From assembly GCA_947588845.1 (NCBI GenBank), contig CANQAR010000047.1, positions 1-32,791 of the forward strand: a DNA stretch of 32,791 nucleotides. Reading direction: 5' to 3'. Each line of letters begins with the position of its first letter. The stretch's first letter is position 1. A program made the translations under genes and the position numbers. The DNA is from an uncultured Lachnospiraceae bacterium (lineage in GTDB: Bacteria; Bacillota; Clostridia; Lachnospirales; Lachnospiraceae). Positions 1-8,850 of this stretch are shown here, one piece after another. The notes under the pieces are model-generated. The model saw nothing but the letters and a program-made list of their open reading frames with translations. It had not been told where the DNA came from and did not search any database.

Positions 1-1253
1 TACCAGTTTTTTTCATCGACCGGAAGCAGATCATTCGCCATGCAGACCACGCTGCCCGTTCCGATTTCAACCTTCAATGTTTCCAGGCCGCCAAAGGCTT
101 CCGGTGTACTGACCGGATTCAAGACATGAAAATTTTTGACCGCGGCTTTGCCCGGTGACGCGGCTTTTTTGATTTCTACTGGAGAGAGTACTCCGTTCTG
201 ATAAAGCAGCAGATCGATCTCTTTCTGGTCTTTATCTCTGTAATAGAAAACCGGTGGTTCCTTCCCCGCATTGAGATAGCTTTTATAAATTTCCGAAAAT
301 ACATAGCTCTCAAAAAATGCTCCCGCCATCGCACCCCTTTCCAGCACTTCCGGGGTTCCCCATCTCAAAAGCCATGCTGCCAGACCGGTATCCACGAAAT
401 GAAGGAGCGGCATTTTTACAACCCGCTTCAGCACATTATTATGATAAGGCTGCACCAGCACAACAATATGAGAAGACACCAGAATTGACAGCCATTTTTT
501 CGCCGTAGGAGCCGATATGCCTGCTGCCGATGCAAGTTCCTCATATACAACCGGCTTCGCCGTCTGCGCCGCGGCCGCCGTCATAAAATTATAAAACTGC
601 ATTTCGTCGGCAACCTGTGCCAGATCCCGGATATCCCGCTGTAAATACGTATTCACATAGGAGCGATAGTAAATTTCCCAGTCAATTTTCTCATCCGCAT
701 AAAGTTCCGGCATGGAACCTTTGAATATGCGCCGATAAATCTCATTCAGTCCGCGCGGCTTTGCCACGGAGAAGCGGTTCATCAGCCTCCCGGCATCCGT
801 GGAAAACGGCTCGCTGGGAAACTCATAAATCTCTGCGTCGGATAATCCCAGCAAATGAATGATGCCAACCCGTCCGGCAAGGCTCTCGCTGACATTTTTC
901 ATCAGCTGGAATACCTGGGATCCTGTGATCCAGAAATCACCCTTCCGCCTTGAACGGTCCACGCTCATCTTAATGTAGGGAAGCAGTTCTGTCGCGTACT
1001 GGATCTCATCAATCAGTACCGGCGGTGTATACCTCTGCATAAACAAAGCAGGATCACGTTTCGCAAGATACCGTACATCCGGATCATCCAGTGTCACATA
1101 TCTGCGCTCGACTCCGGAGGCTTTCTGCATTTCCGCCATCTTCTGCAGCAGCGTCGTCTTTCCTACCTGCCTCGGTCCCGTCACCAGAAGGACAGGAAAC
1201 ATTTCCGAAATCCGCATAATGGTATCTTCCACGGCTCTTTTAATATATGGCAT
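1..1253 (-). CDS. AAA family ATPase with DUF4143-like C-terminal domain (3' end cut off by window)
   Basis: The reading frame opens at ATG 1253 and runs without a stop to the window edge, giving about 417 residues; family members usually end a few residues later, so little is missing. A Walker A motif (TGPRQVGKT, residues 25-33) and a Walker B motif (PVLIDE, 78-83) are followed by an ITGSQ sensor-like strand at 109-113. The C-terminal half has the DUF4143 look: a winged-helix-like segment (YEELASAAGIS), then a nuclease-like tail (YYRDKDQKEIDLLL ... VEIKKA). Start choice is supported by AAAGGAG six bases upstream and by a strong promoter. This family is widespread in anaerobes and its cellular role is largely unknown; the tail resembles a PD-(D/E)XK fold, which is an inference. 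It stands alone, downstream of the opp operon terminator. Confidence 0.88.
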   Translation of the reverse strand, partial: MPYIKRAVEDTIMRISEMFPVLLVTGPRQVGKTTLLQKMAEMQKASGVERRYVTLDDPDVRYLAKRDPALFMQRYTPPVLIDEIQYATELLPYIKMSVDRSRRKGDFWITGSQVFQLMKNVSESLAGRVGIIHLLGLSDAEIYEFPSEPFSTDAGRLMNRFSVAKPRGLNEIYRRIFKGSMPELYADEKIDWEIYYRSYVNTYLQRDIRDLAQVADEMQFYNFMTAAAAQTAKPVVYEELASAAGISAPTAKKWLSILVSSHIVVLVQPYHNNVLKRVVKMPLLHFVDTGLAAWLLRWGTPEVLERGAMAGAFFESYVFSEIYKSYLNAGKEPPVFYYRDKDQKEIDLLLYQNGVLSPVEIKKAASPGKAAVKNFHVLNPVSTPEAFGGLETLKVEIGTGSVVCMANDLLPVDEKNW

Positions 1254-1301
1254 GGTACTCTCCTTTCACTGATGTTTATGTCTTATCCAAAGAATAATTT
1301 T

Positions 1302-1331
1302 AGTATAGCCAGATTCTGATGAATTTGTCAA
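1302..1331 (-). promoter_or_regulatory. Sigma-A type promoter for the AAA/DUF4143 ATPase
   Basis: On the minus strand a perfect -35 box TTGACA (1326-1331) is separated by 18 bases from TATACT (1302-1307, five of six consensus bases). It lies about 50 bases upstream of the ATG at 1253, which fits an independent transcript. Confidence 0.7.
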
Positions 1332-1361
1332 TATTGATCTCCGCAACTGCCGCGTCGCTTA

Positions 1362-1377
1362 CCGCATGCCTATGCGG
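1362..1377. other. Short perfect inverted repeat CCGCAT-GCCT-ATGCGG
   Basis: A six-base-pair dyad lies upstream of the ATPase promoter and downstream of the opp terminator. It is not followed by a T-tract on either strand. It may be an operator or simply chance. Confidence 0.3.
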
Positions 1378-1436
1378 GCAGCAGCTGATTTTCATATGCG
1401 GGCCTGTGGCTATTTTCTTTACACGAACCTATGCTC

Positions 1437-1474
1437 AAAAGAAGACCGCCCTGTCCGCAGAATGGACAGGACGG
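1437..1474 (-). terminator. Intrinsic terminator of the opp operon
   Basis: On the minus strand, 11 pairs form between 1464-1474 and 1446-1456 (CCGTCCTGTCC / GGACAGGGCGG, one G-T pair) around a seven-base loop. They are followed by TCTTCTTTT. The hairpin starts about 48 bases past the stop codon of the last opp-linked gene at 1522, and no other gene lies between. Confidence 0.75.
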
Positions 1475-1521
1475 CCTGTATGCCGATCATCACTGATCAT
1501 TGACTGAACAGATACTTCCTT

Positions 1522-3006
1522 TCATGTCGATTGTTCCGTATACCGGACATCCTCCCCGTCATACAGTTCTCTCAAATCTGCTTCCCTTTCCGTATGACAG
1601 ATCACTGAGTCCTCACACCAGATACTCTGGATCCCTTTTTCCGCCAGATCTGTCAGAAACTCCGGCTTAAATTCCTCTGCAATATAGATGGGAATCAGCT
1701 TCAGCAGTATCTCCGCGCAGCCTGCATTCTCCGAATAAACCGTGAGGTCATTCACCGCGCTTTTGCACAGGCCGTCCCGGATATCCAGAAATGGAGTGCG
1801 GATCTCCCCGTCAGACAGAACGCAGTAATACTGTCCAGCCGCGTCGTTAAGCGGATAACTGCGCAGACAGACAAAGTTTCTCGCGCCGCGGTAATGCAGC
1901 ACAGCGGCCTGGCAGATAGTGGTATCCGCCAGGTCATAGATGCCAAGCGAGTAATCCGTGTCTTCTGACGCGTCCAGATTTCGCAGAAACCCGTCGAAGC
2001 TGGACAGCGTGCCGACAGTGTAACCGCCCGCGGCAAGCCGCCCGGCCAGATAATCCGCGATGAACGCATTTTTCATCCAGTAAAAATCGATAAAGCTGCC
2101 GATCTCTTCCTCTCGTGCAAACGCGAGGTATTCCTCCGACACGTTCAGACGGACGCGGTTGTCACCCAGCAGTTCCAGGTTCACCTGGGACGGATCGGCC
2201 GCGTACTCACAGACCTTCGCAAACCAGACGCGCAGCGCGTCGTTTTGACGCGGATCAAACTCGGCGGTCTGGGAGGAATCGTCACAGTGAAACACGCCGT
2301 CGTAGATCTCATAGACTGGCGCAAGGTAGAGCGCCCGGTCCCCGCTTGCGGCAATCTGCGCAAAAGCTGCGTACAGCGCCGGATCTACCTCGACTTCCAC
2401 GTTCGGATGATCATTTAGGAAGCGCACATTATGCACGCCGCCGACAGCACCGCTCTGCACATTTTCGGTTCCTGCGCCACCGGTTCCGCTGCCGCGCTCA
2501 TCATCAGTCTCCGCACCGTCGGCGTCATTTCCACTCTCATCGACAGTCTCCACACTGTCGGCGTCATTTCCGCTCACATCAGCATTTCCCGCATTATCAG
2601 CGCCATTGCCGTGTGCACCGTCAGTCCCCGCATCATCAATCTCTGCGCTATTGGTACCATCCGCATCGTTAGCATCATTAGTAAAAATACGGTACGCGTC
2701 CTCGCAGGCTTCTGTGTAGAGAGCCACAAGCGTCTTCTGCTCCGCCGCGGGGGAAGCGGTCGTCCCCAGCGGGTAGAGAAACGTAAAATCCGCGGAGCAG
2801 TTCGCCTCTCCTGCCGACGCCTCGATCTCCGTCCAACCTGCCCCAACTGTCGGTCTGGAAAACAGCGAATAAAGAATCAGACTGGATCCGACGACGAGAA
2901 AAATCAGCGCAAGCGCCAGGCGTATTTTCGTATGTCTGGCATCCAGTTCTATCTTCTGTACCGGCCGCGGAAGATGTTCGCGCCGGTCTCTGGCCTCGCG
3001 CCCCAA
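1522..3006 (-). CDS. Membrane-anchored protein resembling a degenerate ApbE (FAD:protein FMN transferase)
   Basis: This 494-residue protein starts with TTG directly after the TGA of the preceding ATPase gene; GGTGGTGATC just upstream is a near-consensus ribosome site. Residues 28-48 form one membrane helix, so the rest probably lies outside. Residues 109-190 are a linker rich in N, D, G, A and S with a 13-residue tandem repeat at 145-170. From about 200 the order of elements recalls ApbE: 'VEVDPALYAAFAQIA', 'IYDGVF', 'ADPSQVNLELLGDNRVRL', 'KNAFIADYLAGRLAAGGY', then 'FLDIRDGLC' where ApbE has H-x-I-D-P-x-T-G, and a final 'GIQSIWCEDS'. The usual ApbE signatures (DLGGIAKGY, DPxTG) are largely lost, so catalysis looks doubtful. 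The homology is my own motif comparison and has not been tested. Position at the end of the opp operon suggests co-expression with the transporter. Confidence 0.6.
   Translation of the reverse strand: MGREARDRREHLPRPVQKIELDARHTKIRLALALIFLVVGSSLILYSLFSRPTVGAGWTEIEASAGEANCSADFTFLYPLGTTASPAAEQKTLVALYTEACEDAYRIFTNDANDADGTNSAEIDDAGTDGAHGNGADNAGNADVSGNDADSVETVDESGNDADGAETDDERGSGTGGAGTENVQSGAVGGVHNVRFLNDHPNVEVEVDPALYAAFAQIAASGDRALYLAPVYEIYDGVFHCDDSSQTAEFDPRQNDALRVWFAKVCEYAADPSQVNLELLGDNRVRLNVSEEYLAFAREEEIGSFIDFYWMKNAFIADYLAGRLAAGGYTVGTLSSFDGFLRNLDASEDTDYSLGIYDLADTTICQAAVLHYRGARNFVCLRSYPLNDAAGQYYCVLSDGEIRTPFLDIRDGLCKSAVNDLTVYSENAGCAEILLKLIPIYIAEEFKPEFLTDLAEKGIQSIWCEDSVICHTEREADLRELYDGEDVRYTEQST
2497..2574 (-). 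repeat. 39-bp tandem repeat inside the low-complexity linker, two copies
   Basis: Two successive 39-base units encode SGNDADSVETVDE and SGNDADGAETDDE. Neighbouring sequence (GADNAGNADVSGND) looks like decayed copies of the same unit. Such a repeat can change length by slippage and would alter the distance between the membrane anchor and the folded domain. Confidence 0.75.
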
Positions 3007-4323
3007 TCAGATCACCACCAGAAGAAGCAGCAGCGCGAAAATCAACAGAATCGCCAGGATAACGGCAAAGCCGATGACCGCTCCTTTTTTGCATGCTTTA
3101 TAGTTTCGTATGTACCTGTGCCGCCGGAATAAAAGCGCGGCAATAATGCCGGGCAGCGGCAGGAAAAACGAGAGCACCGTATACCAGATGCTTCCTGTAT
3201 CATGCACGGGAGCGCTCAGGAACTGAGCATCCGCCGCAGCCTCAGACATCGTATCATGGGGTATCTCCGGCAGCGGCGTGTCCGGCCCTGCGATCTGGAT
3301 GGGCTTGAGCGGCACGCCGCGCTCGCGGATGGCTTTGTACTCCTCGATCTCTTTTTTATTGCCGTAAACGTAATGGTCATGTCCGATGCAGACAAATTCC
3401 GGCTTGTCCTCGCTGTAATCGTGCATGGAAGGATCGTAAATGTACTGCACCTTGTTCTTCTCCAGCTTCGGATCCGGGATCGGGATCGCGGAGATCAGCG
3501 AGTGCGTGTAGGGATGCAGCGGATAGTCGAACAGTTCCACCGCATCGGCTACTTCCACGATCCGCCCTTTGTAGATCACGCCGATGCGGTCCGAGATAAA
3601 GCGGACGATGGACAGATCGTGCGCAATGAACAGGTAAGTGACCTGCTGCTCACGCTGAAATTTCTTGAGCAGATTCAATACCTGCGCGCGGATCGAGACA
3701 TCCAGAGCGGAGATCGGCTCATCCGCGACCACCAGCTCCGGCTCCATGACCATGGCGCGCGCCAGGCCGATACGCTGCCGCTGCCCGCCGGAAAACTCAT
3801 GCGGATAGCGGGTCAGATGTTCAGGGAGAAGCCCAACCTCGTTGATCATATTCTCCACCTTTCGCACGCGCTCCGCCTCATTCTTGTACAGATGGAAGTT
3901 GCTCAGGCCCTCGGAGATAATGTAGTCCACGGTGGCTCGCTCATTCAGCGAAGCGGCTGGATCCTGGAATACCATCTGCACATTGCGGATGACCTCCCGG
4001 TCCAGCGAGCGCGGGATTTTTCCTGAGATCCGCACACCCTTATACTGAATCTCCCCCGCGGCCAGCGGATTCACGCGGATCACGGCGCGGCCGATCGTAG
4101 TCTTGCCGGAACCAGACTCGCCTACCAGCGAGAAGGTTTCCCCTTTATAAATATCGAAAGAAGCGTTCTGCACCGCGCGCACGGCATTGTCACCCTTGCC
4201 AAATGTGATATCAATGTTTTTGAGCGACAGCAGAATTTCCCTGCCGTTCTCCGCGATCGGTCCGTGCTCCGGAAAGCGGGAGACGCGCCCGGTTTCTTTT
4301 TGATTTTTTTCAGTCACGTTCAT
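3007..4323 (-). CDS. oppF: Peptide ABC transporter ATP-binding protein, OppF type, with C-terminal membrane hairpin
   Basis: This is the second nucleotide-binding subunit of the peptide importer, powering uptake on the cytoplasmic side. Walker A is GESGSGKT (68-75), Q-loop Q120, signature FSGGQRQR (177-184), Walker B ELVVADEP (196-203) and H-loop H235. The canonical part ends near residue 345. An added tail follows: a loop, then hydrophobic helices at about 380-398 and 412-437 ('[14 protein letters not shown]', '[16 protein letters not shown]') separated by a basic stretch. OppF proteins normally end in the cytoplasm at about 310-340 residues, so at 438 residues this is a fusion with a DUF4190-like membrane pair. 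It starts 13 bases after the oppD stop, with GGGGGAGAGG directly before ATG. Confidence 0.93.
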   Translation of the reverse strand: MNVTEKNQKETGRVSRFPEHGPIAENGREILLSLKNIDITFGKGDNAVRAVQNASFDIYKGETFSLVGESGSGKTTIGRAVIRVNPLAAGEIQYKGVRISGKIPRSLDREVIRNVQMVFQDPAASLNERATVDYIISEGLSNFHLYKNEAERVRKVENMINEVGLLPEHLTRYPHEFSGGQRQRIGLARAMVMEPELVVADEPISALDVSIRAQVLNLLKKFQREQQVTYLFIAHDLSIVRFISDRIGVIYKGRIVEVADAVELFDYPLHPYTHSLISAIPIPDPKLEKNKVQYIYDPSMHDYSEDKPEFVCIGHDHYVYGNKKEIEEYKAIRERGVPLKPIQIAGPDTPLPEIPHDTMSEAAADAQFLSAPVHDTGSIWYTVLSFFLPLPGIIAALLFRRHRYIRNYKACKKGAVIGFAVILAILLIFALLLLLVVI

Positions 4324-4336
4324 CCTCTCCCCCTTC

Positions 4337-6085
4337 TCAGATATTAAACGCTGCGATCAGCTTCTCATGAATGTTCTGGATACTCTCCGGCTTCTCCGTC
4401 TTCGGCGCGCGCGGGTCAAGCAGCCAGGTCTTGGCATAGTGCGTGTCGGTCACCCGGAACATCGGCGGCTCCACCAGCGTGTCAACCCGCAGACAGTACG
4501 GATTGCGAGGCGCGAAAGCGTCTCCGGTAATCGCGTTGTAGAGGGAAGGCGGCGTGCCGGTGATTGAGTAGAGCTCCGTGTTGCGCTGCGCCAGCTGCGG
4601 CAGCGACGACAGCAGCGCCCAGGTATAGGGATGACGCGGATCGTAGAAGACCTCCTCGACTGTCCCGTACTCCACCACCTGCCCGGCGTACAGCACGGCC
4701 ACTCGGTCCGCGATGTTCGCCACCACGCCCAGATCGTGCGTGATAAACACCGTTGTAAATTTAAACTCTTTCTGCAGATCTTTGATGAGCTGGAGAATCT
4801 GCGCCTGGATCGTCACATCCAGCGCGGTAGTCGGCTCATCGCAGATCAGAATCTTCGGCTGACAGGACAGGGCGATCGCGATTACGATCCTCTGGCGCAT
4901 GCCGCCGGAATACTGGAACGGATAATCATCAAATCGCTGCTCCGCCTTCGGGATACCCACCTTGTGCATCAGCTCCAGCGCACGCTTGCGGGCCTCCGCC
5001 TCGGAACATCCCTGATGCTTGATGATGACGCTTGTGATCTGCTTTCCGATTGTGATGATCGGGTTCAGCGAAGTCATCGGATCCTGGAACACCGTAGCAA
5101 TCCTGCGGCCGCGGATCTCCATCCAGTCCTGATTGTATTTGATGCTGGCCAGATTGAGCACACAGGTTCCGTGAAGTTTGTCCGGCGTCTCATCCAGATA
5201 GCGCACGCGGAAGGCGACCGTATCAAACACCTTATTGCGCTGCTCTTCATCATTGAGGTCAACCCCCATCTGCATCGCCTTTTTGAGCGCCTTAAGCAGC
5301 CGGTGCGTGAGGATCACACGCTTGAAAAACGGATAACGGCCCACGGACAGACGGATTTCCTTTCCCAGGATCTCATTGCGCGCTCGGATCTCTGAGCTGA
5401 CTTCACCCCGGATTTCCTCTTTGTAGCGCTTTTTGAGCTCCGCCATCTCCCGACTGTACCGCTCATTAAAGGCGGCATCCCGGGAAGCGGCCTGTCTGCG
5501 CTGCTTCGCGGTCTCCTCCTCCTGCCTTCGCAGCGCCTTGATCTTCCCGTCATATTCCTTGATCTTCCGGTCTGCCTCGCGCACGCGTTCTTTCTCTTTG
5601 CGGGGATCGTACGTCTGCTTCTCATTAAACAGTTCGGTGCGCGCGTCCTGCAGCGCTTTGATCTCTCTCTCCGCTCTGCCGCGTTCTTCCTCGCTCAGCT
5701 CGCCATAGTGTTTCTTTTCACTCTCCAGCTCGGCCATCCGGCGCCAGGTCTCGGCTCCGGCCTCATAACGCGAGATCCTGTTGAGGCGGGACAGCGTGCC
5801 GCGCATCAGCGTGCGCGCGCCGGGCGTGAGCTTCACACTGGTATCCGCCAGCGTGGGATCGTTGAAGATAATCTCCCCCTGATCGATAAAACCGTTGGAC
5901 TCCAGCATACCCGCGAAAGTCTTCGTGAACACCGACTTGCCCGAACCGGACTCTCCCACGATCGCGATAGATTCATTCTCATAAATATCCAGCGAAATGC
6001 CGCGGATCGCGGTCAGAATACGGCCGCGCACACGGAACTTCACGTACAGATCCCTGACAGACAGCAGTACTTTTTTCTCTTCCAT
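4337..6085 (-). CDS. oppD: Peptide ABC transporter ATP-binding protein, OppD type, with large internal insertion
   Basis: This is the first ATPase subunit of the peptide importer. Walker A GESGSGKS (44-51), Q-loop '[10 protein letters not shown]' (333-342), signature SGGMRQR (393-399), Walker B KILICDEP (411-418) and H-loop H450 are all intact, so it should hydrolyse ATP. In ordinary OppD the Walker A to Q-loop distance is roughly 50-55 residues; here it is about 283. The extra 230 or so residues (about 80-320) are highly charged and probably helical or coiled-coil (repeated K/E/R heptad-like runs at 110-245). The C-terminal region keeps 'TGTPPSLYN' but the usual cysteine cluster (CxFxPRC) reads '[10 protein letters not shown]', retaining one Cys. 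GAGGAGG lies seven bases before the ATG. Confidence 0.93.
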   Translation of the reverse strand: MEEKKVLLSVRDLYVKFRVRGRILTAIRGISLDIYENESIAIVGESGSGKSVFTKTFAGMLESNGFIDQGEIIFNDPTLADTSVKLTPGARTLMRGTLSRLNRISRYEAGAETWRRMAELESEKKHYGELSEEERGRAEREIKALQDARTELFNEKQTYDPRKEKERVREADRKIKEYDGKIKALRRQEEETAKQRRQAASRDAAFNERYSREMAELKKRYKEEIRGEVSSEIRARNEILGKEIRLSVGRYPFFKRVILTHRLLKALKKAMQMGVDLNDEEQRNKVFDTVAFRVRYLDETPDKLHGTCVLNLASIKYNQDWMEIRGRRIATVFQDPMTSLNPIITIGKQITSVIIKHQGCSEAEARKRALELMHKVGIPKAEQRFDDYPFQYSGGMRQRIVIAIALSCQPKILICDEPTTALDVTIQAQILQLIKDLQKEFKFTTVFITHDLGVVANIADRVAVLYAGQVVEYGTVEEVFYDPRHPYTWALLSSLPQLAQRNTELYSITGTPPSLYNAITGDAFAPRNPYCLRVDTLVEPPMFRVTDTHYAKTWLLDPRAPKTEKPESIQNIHEKLIAAFNI

Positions 6086-6097
6086 GCGTCAGCCTCC

Positions 6098-7072
6098 TCA
6101 CATATGCGTCCGGGGATCCGACGCGTCGCCGAGATTCTGTCCCACGACGTAGAGAACCACGGTAATAATCGAAGCGATGGCGACAGGACTCCAGAACTCC
6201 ATCTCCCATCCGGGCGTGACCATCGCACTCTCTGCCTGATAGATCAGACGGCCCAGCGACATATCCGACATACCCAGCCCGATATAGGAAAGAAACACCT
6301 CATAAGAAATGTAGGAAGGAATCTCCGTGGCCAGCAGTGTGACGATCACGCTGGTCATGAACGGCAGAATGTTCTTCATGGCAATCTTAAACGTGGATGT
6401 CCCCAGGCATTTGGACGCCAGATTGTACTCCCGGTCGCGGATGATGACGACCTGCGTCCGGATAAAATAGGCGATAAACAGCCAGCCGATGATTGTCAGC
6501 GCGAACACCATTGTCCAGAACGTGGGGGCAAACAGCATCGCCATCACCGAGATCAGAAGAATCTGCGGGATGTTTCCGATGATGTTGTAGACTTCCATCA
6601 TGAACACGTCCACCCGCTTGGAAAAGCCCCAGATCGAGCCGACGATCACGCCGACCGTCATATTGATCGCGCCGCAGATCAGCGCCAGCGAGATGGAAAT
6701 GCGCGAGCCGTTCCAGATCGCGTCAAAGGTAGACTCGCCGGACGCGCCCGCGCCCAGAATCCACTGAAGGTCCTTCCCGAAATACGCCATCGCGGCCGCC
6801 GGAGACAGATGCTTGGAAGCCGGATCCATCAGATTGGCAAACGGATCGTAGTCCACCAGGGAAGGATAGATATAGGCGAAGGCGATCAGAACCGCCAGAA
6901 GCGCCAGCACAAAAATATTGATCTTTTTGCGGAAGAACACACGGAAAACCGAACGCCAGTAGGAATAGCGCGGCGCGACGATCTTCTCCGATTCCAGGGC
7001 GCTGTGATCCACATGGGAAAACAGTTCTTCCTCCGTAAATCCCAAATTCTCCAGATTTATCTTATTATTCAT
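6098..7072 (-). CDS. oppC: Peptide ABC transporter permease, OppC type
   Basis: A 324-residue inner-membrane subunit of the importer. A cytoplasmic N-terminus of about 45 residues precedes the first membrane helix ('INIFVLALLAVLIAFAYIY'); an outside loop and a further block of helices follow. The EAA coupling motif, which docks on the ATPases, is seen as 'ASKCLGTSTFKIAMKNILP'. Length and layout are normal for OppC, in contrast to its partners. The gene begins eight bases after the oppB stop and ends 12 bases before oppD, so the genes are translated from one message. Confidence 0.94.
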   Translation of the reverse strand: MNNKINLENLGFTEEELFSHVDHSALESEKIVAPRYSYWRSVFRVFFRKKINIFVLALLAVLIAFAYIYPSLVDYDPFANLMDPASKHLSPAAAMAYFGKDLQWILGAGASGESTFDAIWNGSRISISLALICGAINMTVGVIVGSIWGFSKRVDVFMMEVYNIIGNIPQILLISVMAMLFAPTFWTMVFALTIIGWLFIAYFIRTQVVIIRDREYNLASKCLGTSTFKIAMKNILPFMTSVIVTLLATEIPSYISYEVFLSYIGLGMSDMSLGRLIYQAESAMVTPGWEMEFWSPVAIASIITVVLYVVGQNLGDASDPRTHM

Positions 7073-7080
7073 CCTCTCAC

Positions 7081-8673
7081 CTACCTGTCTTTCGTCGTAA
7101 AGGAAATGCGTGGATCAACGGCGGCCATCAGCACATCGCCCAGAATGATGGACAGCACGGCCAGCACCGCGTAAAACAATGTCACGCCGACGATCACGCC
7201 GTTGTCATAGCGGTTAATCGCTTGGGTGAGCAGATTGCCAGCGCCGGGAACCACATACACGCGCTCCGTGATGATCGCTCCCGTCATTGCCCCCAGAACG
7301 CTTTCCGGGATACCGTGGACAATCGGGATAAGCGCGTTCTTCCAGATATGCTTCGTAAAGATCTCGCCCTCGCTCAGGCCCCCCGACCGTGCAAACTTCA
7401 CATAATCGGAGTTCATCTGGTCGATCATGTAACGGCGCATCCATTTCATCAGATTGGCGATGGAAGGCAGCGCCAGGGAGACGATGGGAAGGATGTACAT
7501 CAGCTTGTCAGACGAATCCATATCAAACAATGTCGGCAGTCCGGCCTTTCCGCCCAGAGCCTTGAACAGAAAGATATACGCCAGGCTGGGCACAGCGATG
7601 ATGAACATGATATAGATGGTGCCGAGCTTATCAAGCAGCTTATCCTTGCGCAGCGCCATGGCCAGTCCGATCGGAAGCCCCAGAATATAGGCCATAATCG
7701 TGGAGATAATGCCGATGACAAAGGAATAACCCAGCTTGGAAAAGCCGACTTTATTCGTATTCACATTAGTGTAGTCGTCCGTAAACCACTGGGCGTTGGA
7801 GGCGGTCGCGCTCAGAGAACCCTGGACATACGTCGCGGTGTGAAGATTGTCCGCACGGTCCGCCGTCACGCCTGTCGGATAAGTCACATTGGACAGCACA
7901 TAGGCGCCCTGGGACTCCGTCATCGTGGTAAAGACGTCCACGCCGCGGTTGACCGTGTAGGACTCTCCCAGATTCAGTGTGAGAATATTCTGATGAATAT
8001 ACGGAAAGTTTTCGTCAAAATACAGCAGATATTTGTGCATCGTGCCGTTGCCGATGATCGCCGGTGAGAAGACTTTTTTGGCCTCGCCCTCCGGATTTTT
8101 GACCGGATCATAGAGCGTGAAGCTTATCCCTCTCTTTCCGATATCCACATAGTCCGGCACGTAATGAATGTTATCGATGAAAAACATTTTTGTAAAGTAA
8201 GTAACGGCCCGCTGAAGAAGCGGAATGTCCTTTGTGGCGTACAGCTGAGGCTGGCCTCCGTCGCGGAGCTGCCCGTTCCTCTTGGCGTCCGCGTCCAGCC
8301 GCTCAATCTTGTAGCCCTGGGACTGATAATATTCGGTAAATCTGTCTACATACTCCGCTGTGATCTCGGAATCCGCGTCTGCGGTGCGGCCGATCTGTAC
8401 GGCAGCGGCACGTGTCTCCTCGTCGATCTCCCCCTTAAGGGCCAGCTCATTAATGTAATCCGCGTAGGGAACATAATCCAGATACCCGAAATCCTCCCAG
8501 CGGGACTGCTGGTAGGTGACGCGGTTGTTACTGGCCGTGTGGTTGAAATTGGGATCGCCGGAAAATACCTTTCCCCGGTCCAGCAGGGAGTAGATCAGGA
8601 GCATCACGATCAGAACCACGCAGATAATGGAGATCAGGCCATGCAGCAGACGCTTGATAATATATTTTCCCAT
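7081..8673 (-). CDS. oppB: Peptide ABC transporter permease, OppB type, with enlarged extracytoplasmic domain
   Basis: This permease has 530 residues against roughly 305-340 in ordinary OppB. Helix 1 is at about 7-31. The next membrane block starts at about 312 ('GYSFVIGIISTIMAYILGLPIG') and contains the usual core, including the EAA loop 'KFARSGGLSEGEIFTKHIWKNALIP'. Between them lie about 280 residues outside the membrane, of which some 70 (including 'LNLGESY', the equivalent of the conserved GDLG-Y segment) are normal and about 200 are extra. The extra domain has no motif I recognise; it sits where the substrate-binding protein docks. AAAGG eight bases before ATG supports the start. It is separated from oppA by 269 bases holding a terminator. 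Confidence 0.92.
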   Translation of the reverse strand: MGKYIIKRLLHGLISIICVVLIVMLLIYSLLDRGKVFSGDPNFNHTASNNRVTYQQSRWEDFGYLDYVPYADYINELALKGEIDEETRAAAVQIGRTADADSEITAEYVDRFTEYYQSQGYKIERLDADAKRNGQLRDGGQPQLYATKDIPLLQRAVTYFTKMFFIDNIHYVPDYVDIGKRGISFTLYDPVKNPEGEAKKVFSPAIIGNGTMHKYLLYFDENFPYIHQNILTLNLGESYTVNRGVDVFTTMTESQGAYVLSNVTYPTGVTADRADNLHTATYVQGSLSATASNAQWFTDDYTNVNTNKVGFSKLGYSFVIGIISTIMAYILGLPIGLAMALRKDKLLDKLGTIYIMFIIAVPSLAYIFLFKALGGKAGLPTLFDMDSSDKLMYILPIVSLALPSIANLMKWMRRYMIDQMNSDYVKFARSGGLSEGEIFTKHIWKNALIPIVHGIPESVLGAMTGAIITERVYVVPGAGNLLTQAINRYDNGVIVGVTLFYAVLAVLSIILGDVLMAAVDPRISFTTKDR

Positions 8674-8698
8674 ATATCTGACCTTTCTAAAGTATTTT

Positions 8699-8817
8699 TG
8701 AAAGCTCCTCTGATTTCGTCCATCCGACAGATAATTCTGCCGCCTAGTCTATGCTTTGTCCGATGCGAAACGTGCGCCGCCGACGCACAGCATCTTTGCA
8801 TAGAAACAGAGCTTTCA
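8699..8817. repeat. Intergenic palindromic element with TGAAAGCTC/GAGCTTTCA ends, copy 1
   Basis: The element is bounded by TGAAAGCTC (8699-8707) and its inverse GAGCTTTCA (8809-8817). Inside is a nested stem: CTATGC 8749-8754 with GCATAG 8798-8803, GATGC 8762-8766 with GCATC 8790-8794, and GTGCG 8772-8776 with CGCAC 8784-8788. Its end matches the start of the element at 22744, at 24 of 26 positions on opposite strands. It lies in the oppA-oppB spacer, transcribed with the operon. Confidence 0.55.
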
Positions 8818-8820
8818 CTG

Positions 8821-8850
8821 TAAGAAAAGGGGGCGGAAAACCCCGCCCCC
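8821..8850 (-). terminator. Intercistronic intrinsic terminator between oppA and oppB
   Basis: On the minus strand GGGGGCGG and CCGCCCCC pair perfectly (8843-8850 with 8829-8836) around a six-base loop. TTTTCTT follows. It lies about 92 bases after the oppA stop. Because oppB has no clear promoter of its own, this site probably allows partial read-through, giving more binding protein than permease. Confidence 0.8.

Noticed and set aside
2115-2672. Plus-strand open frame rich in H and R opposite the ApbE-like gene
   Set aside because: It is the mirror of the low-complexity linker; no ribosome site and an unnatural composition.
5708-7174. Long plus-strand open frame opposite oppD and oppC
   Set aside because: It lies antisense to two well-supported genes, is full of H/R/Q, and crosses their boundary.
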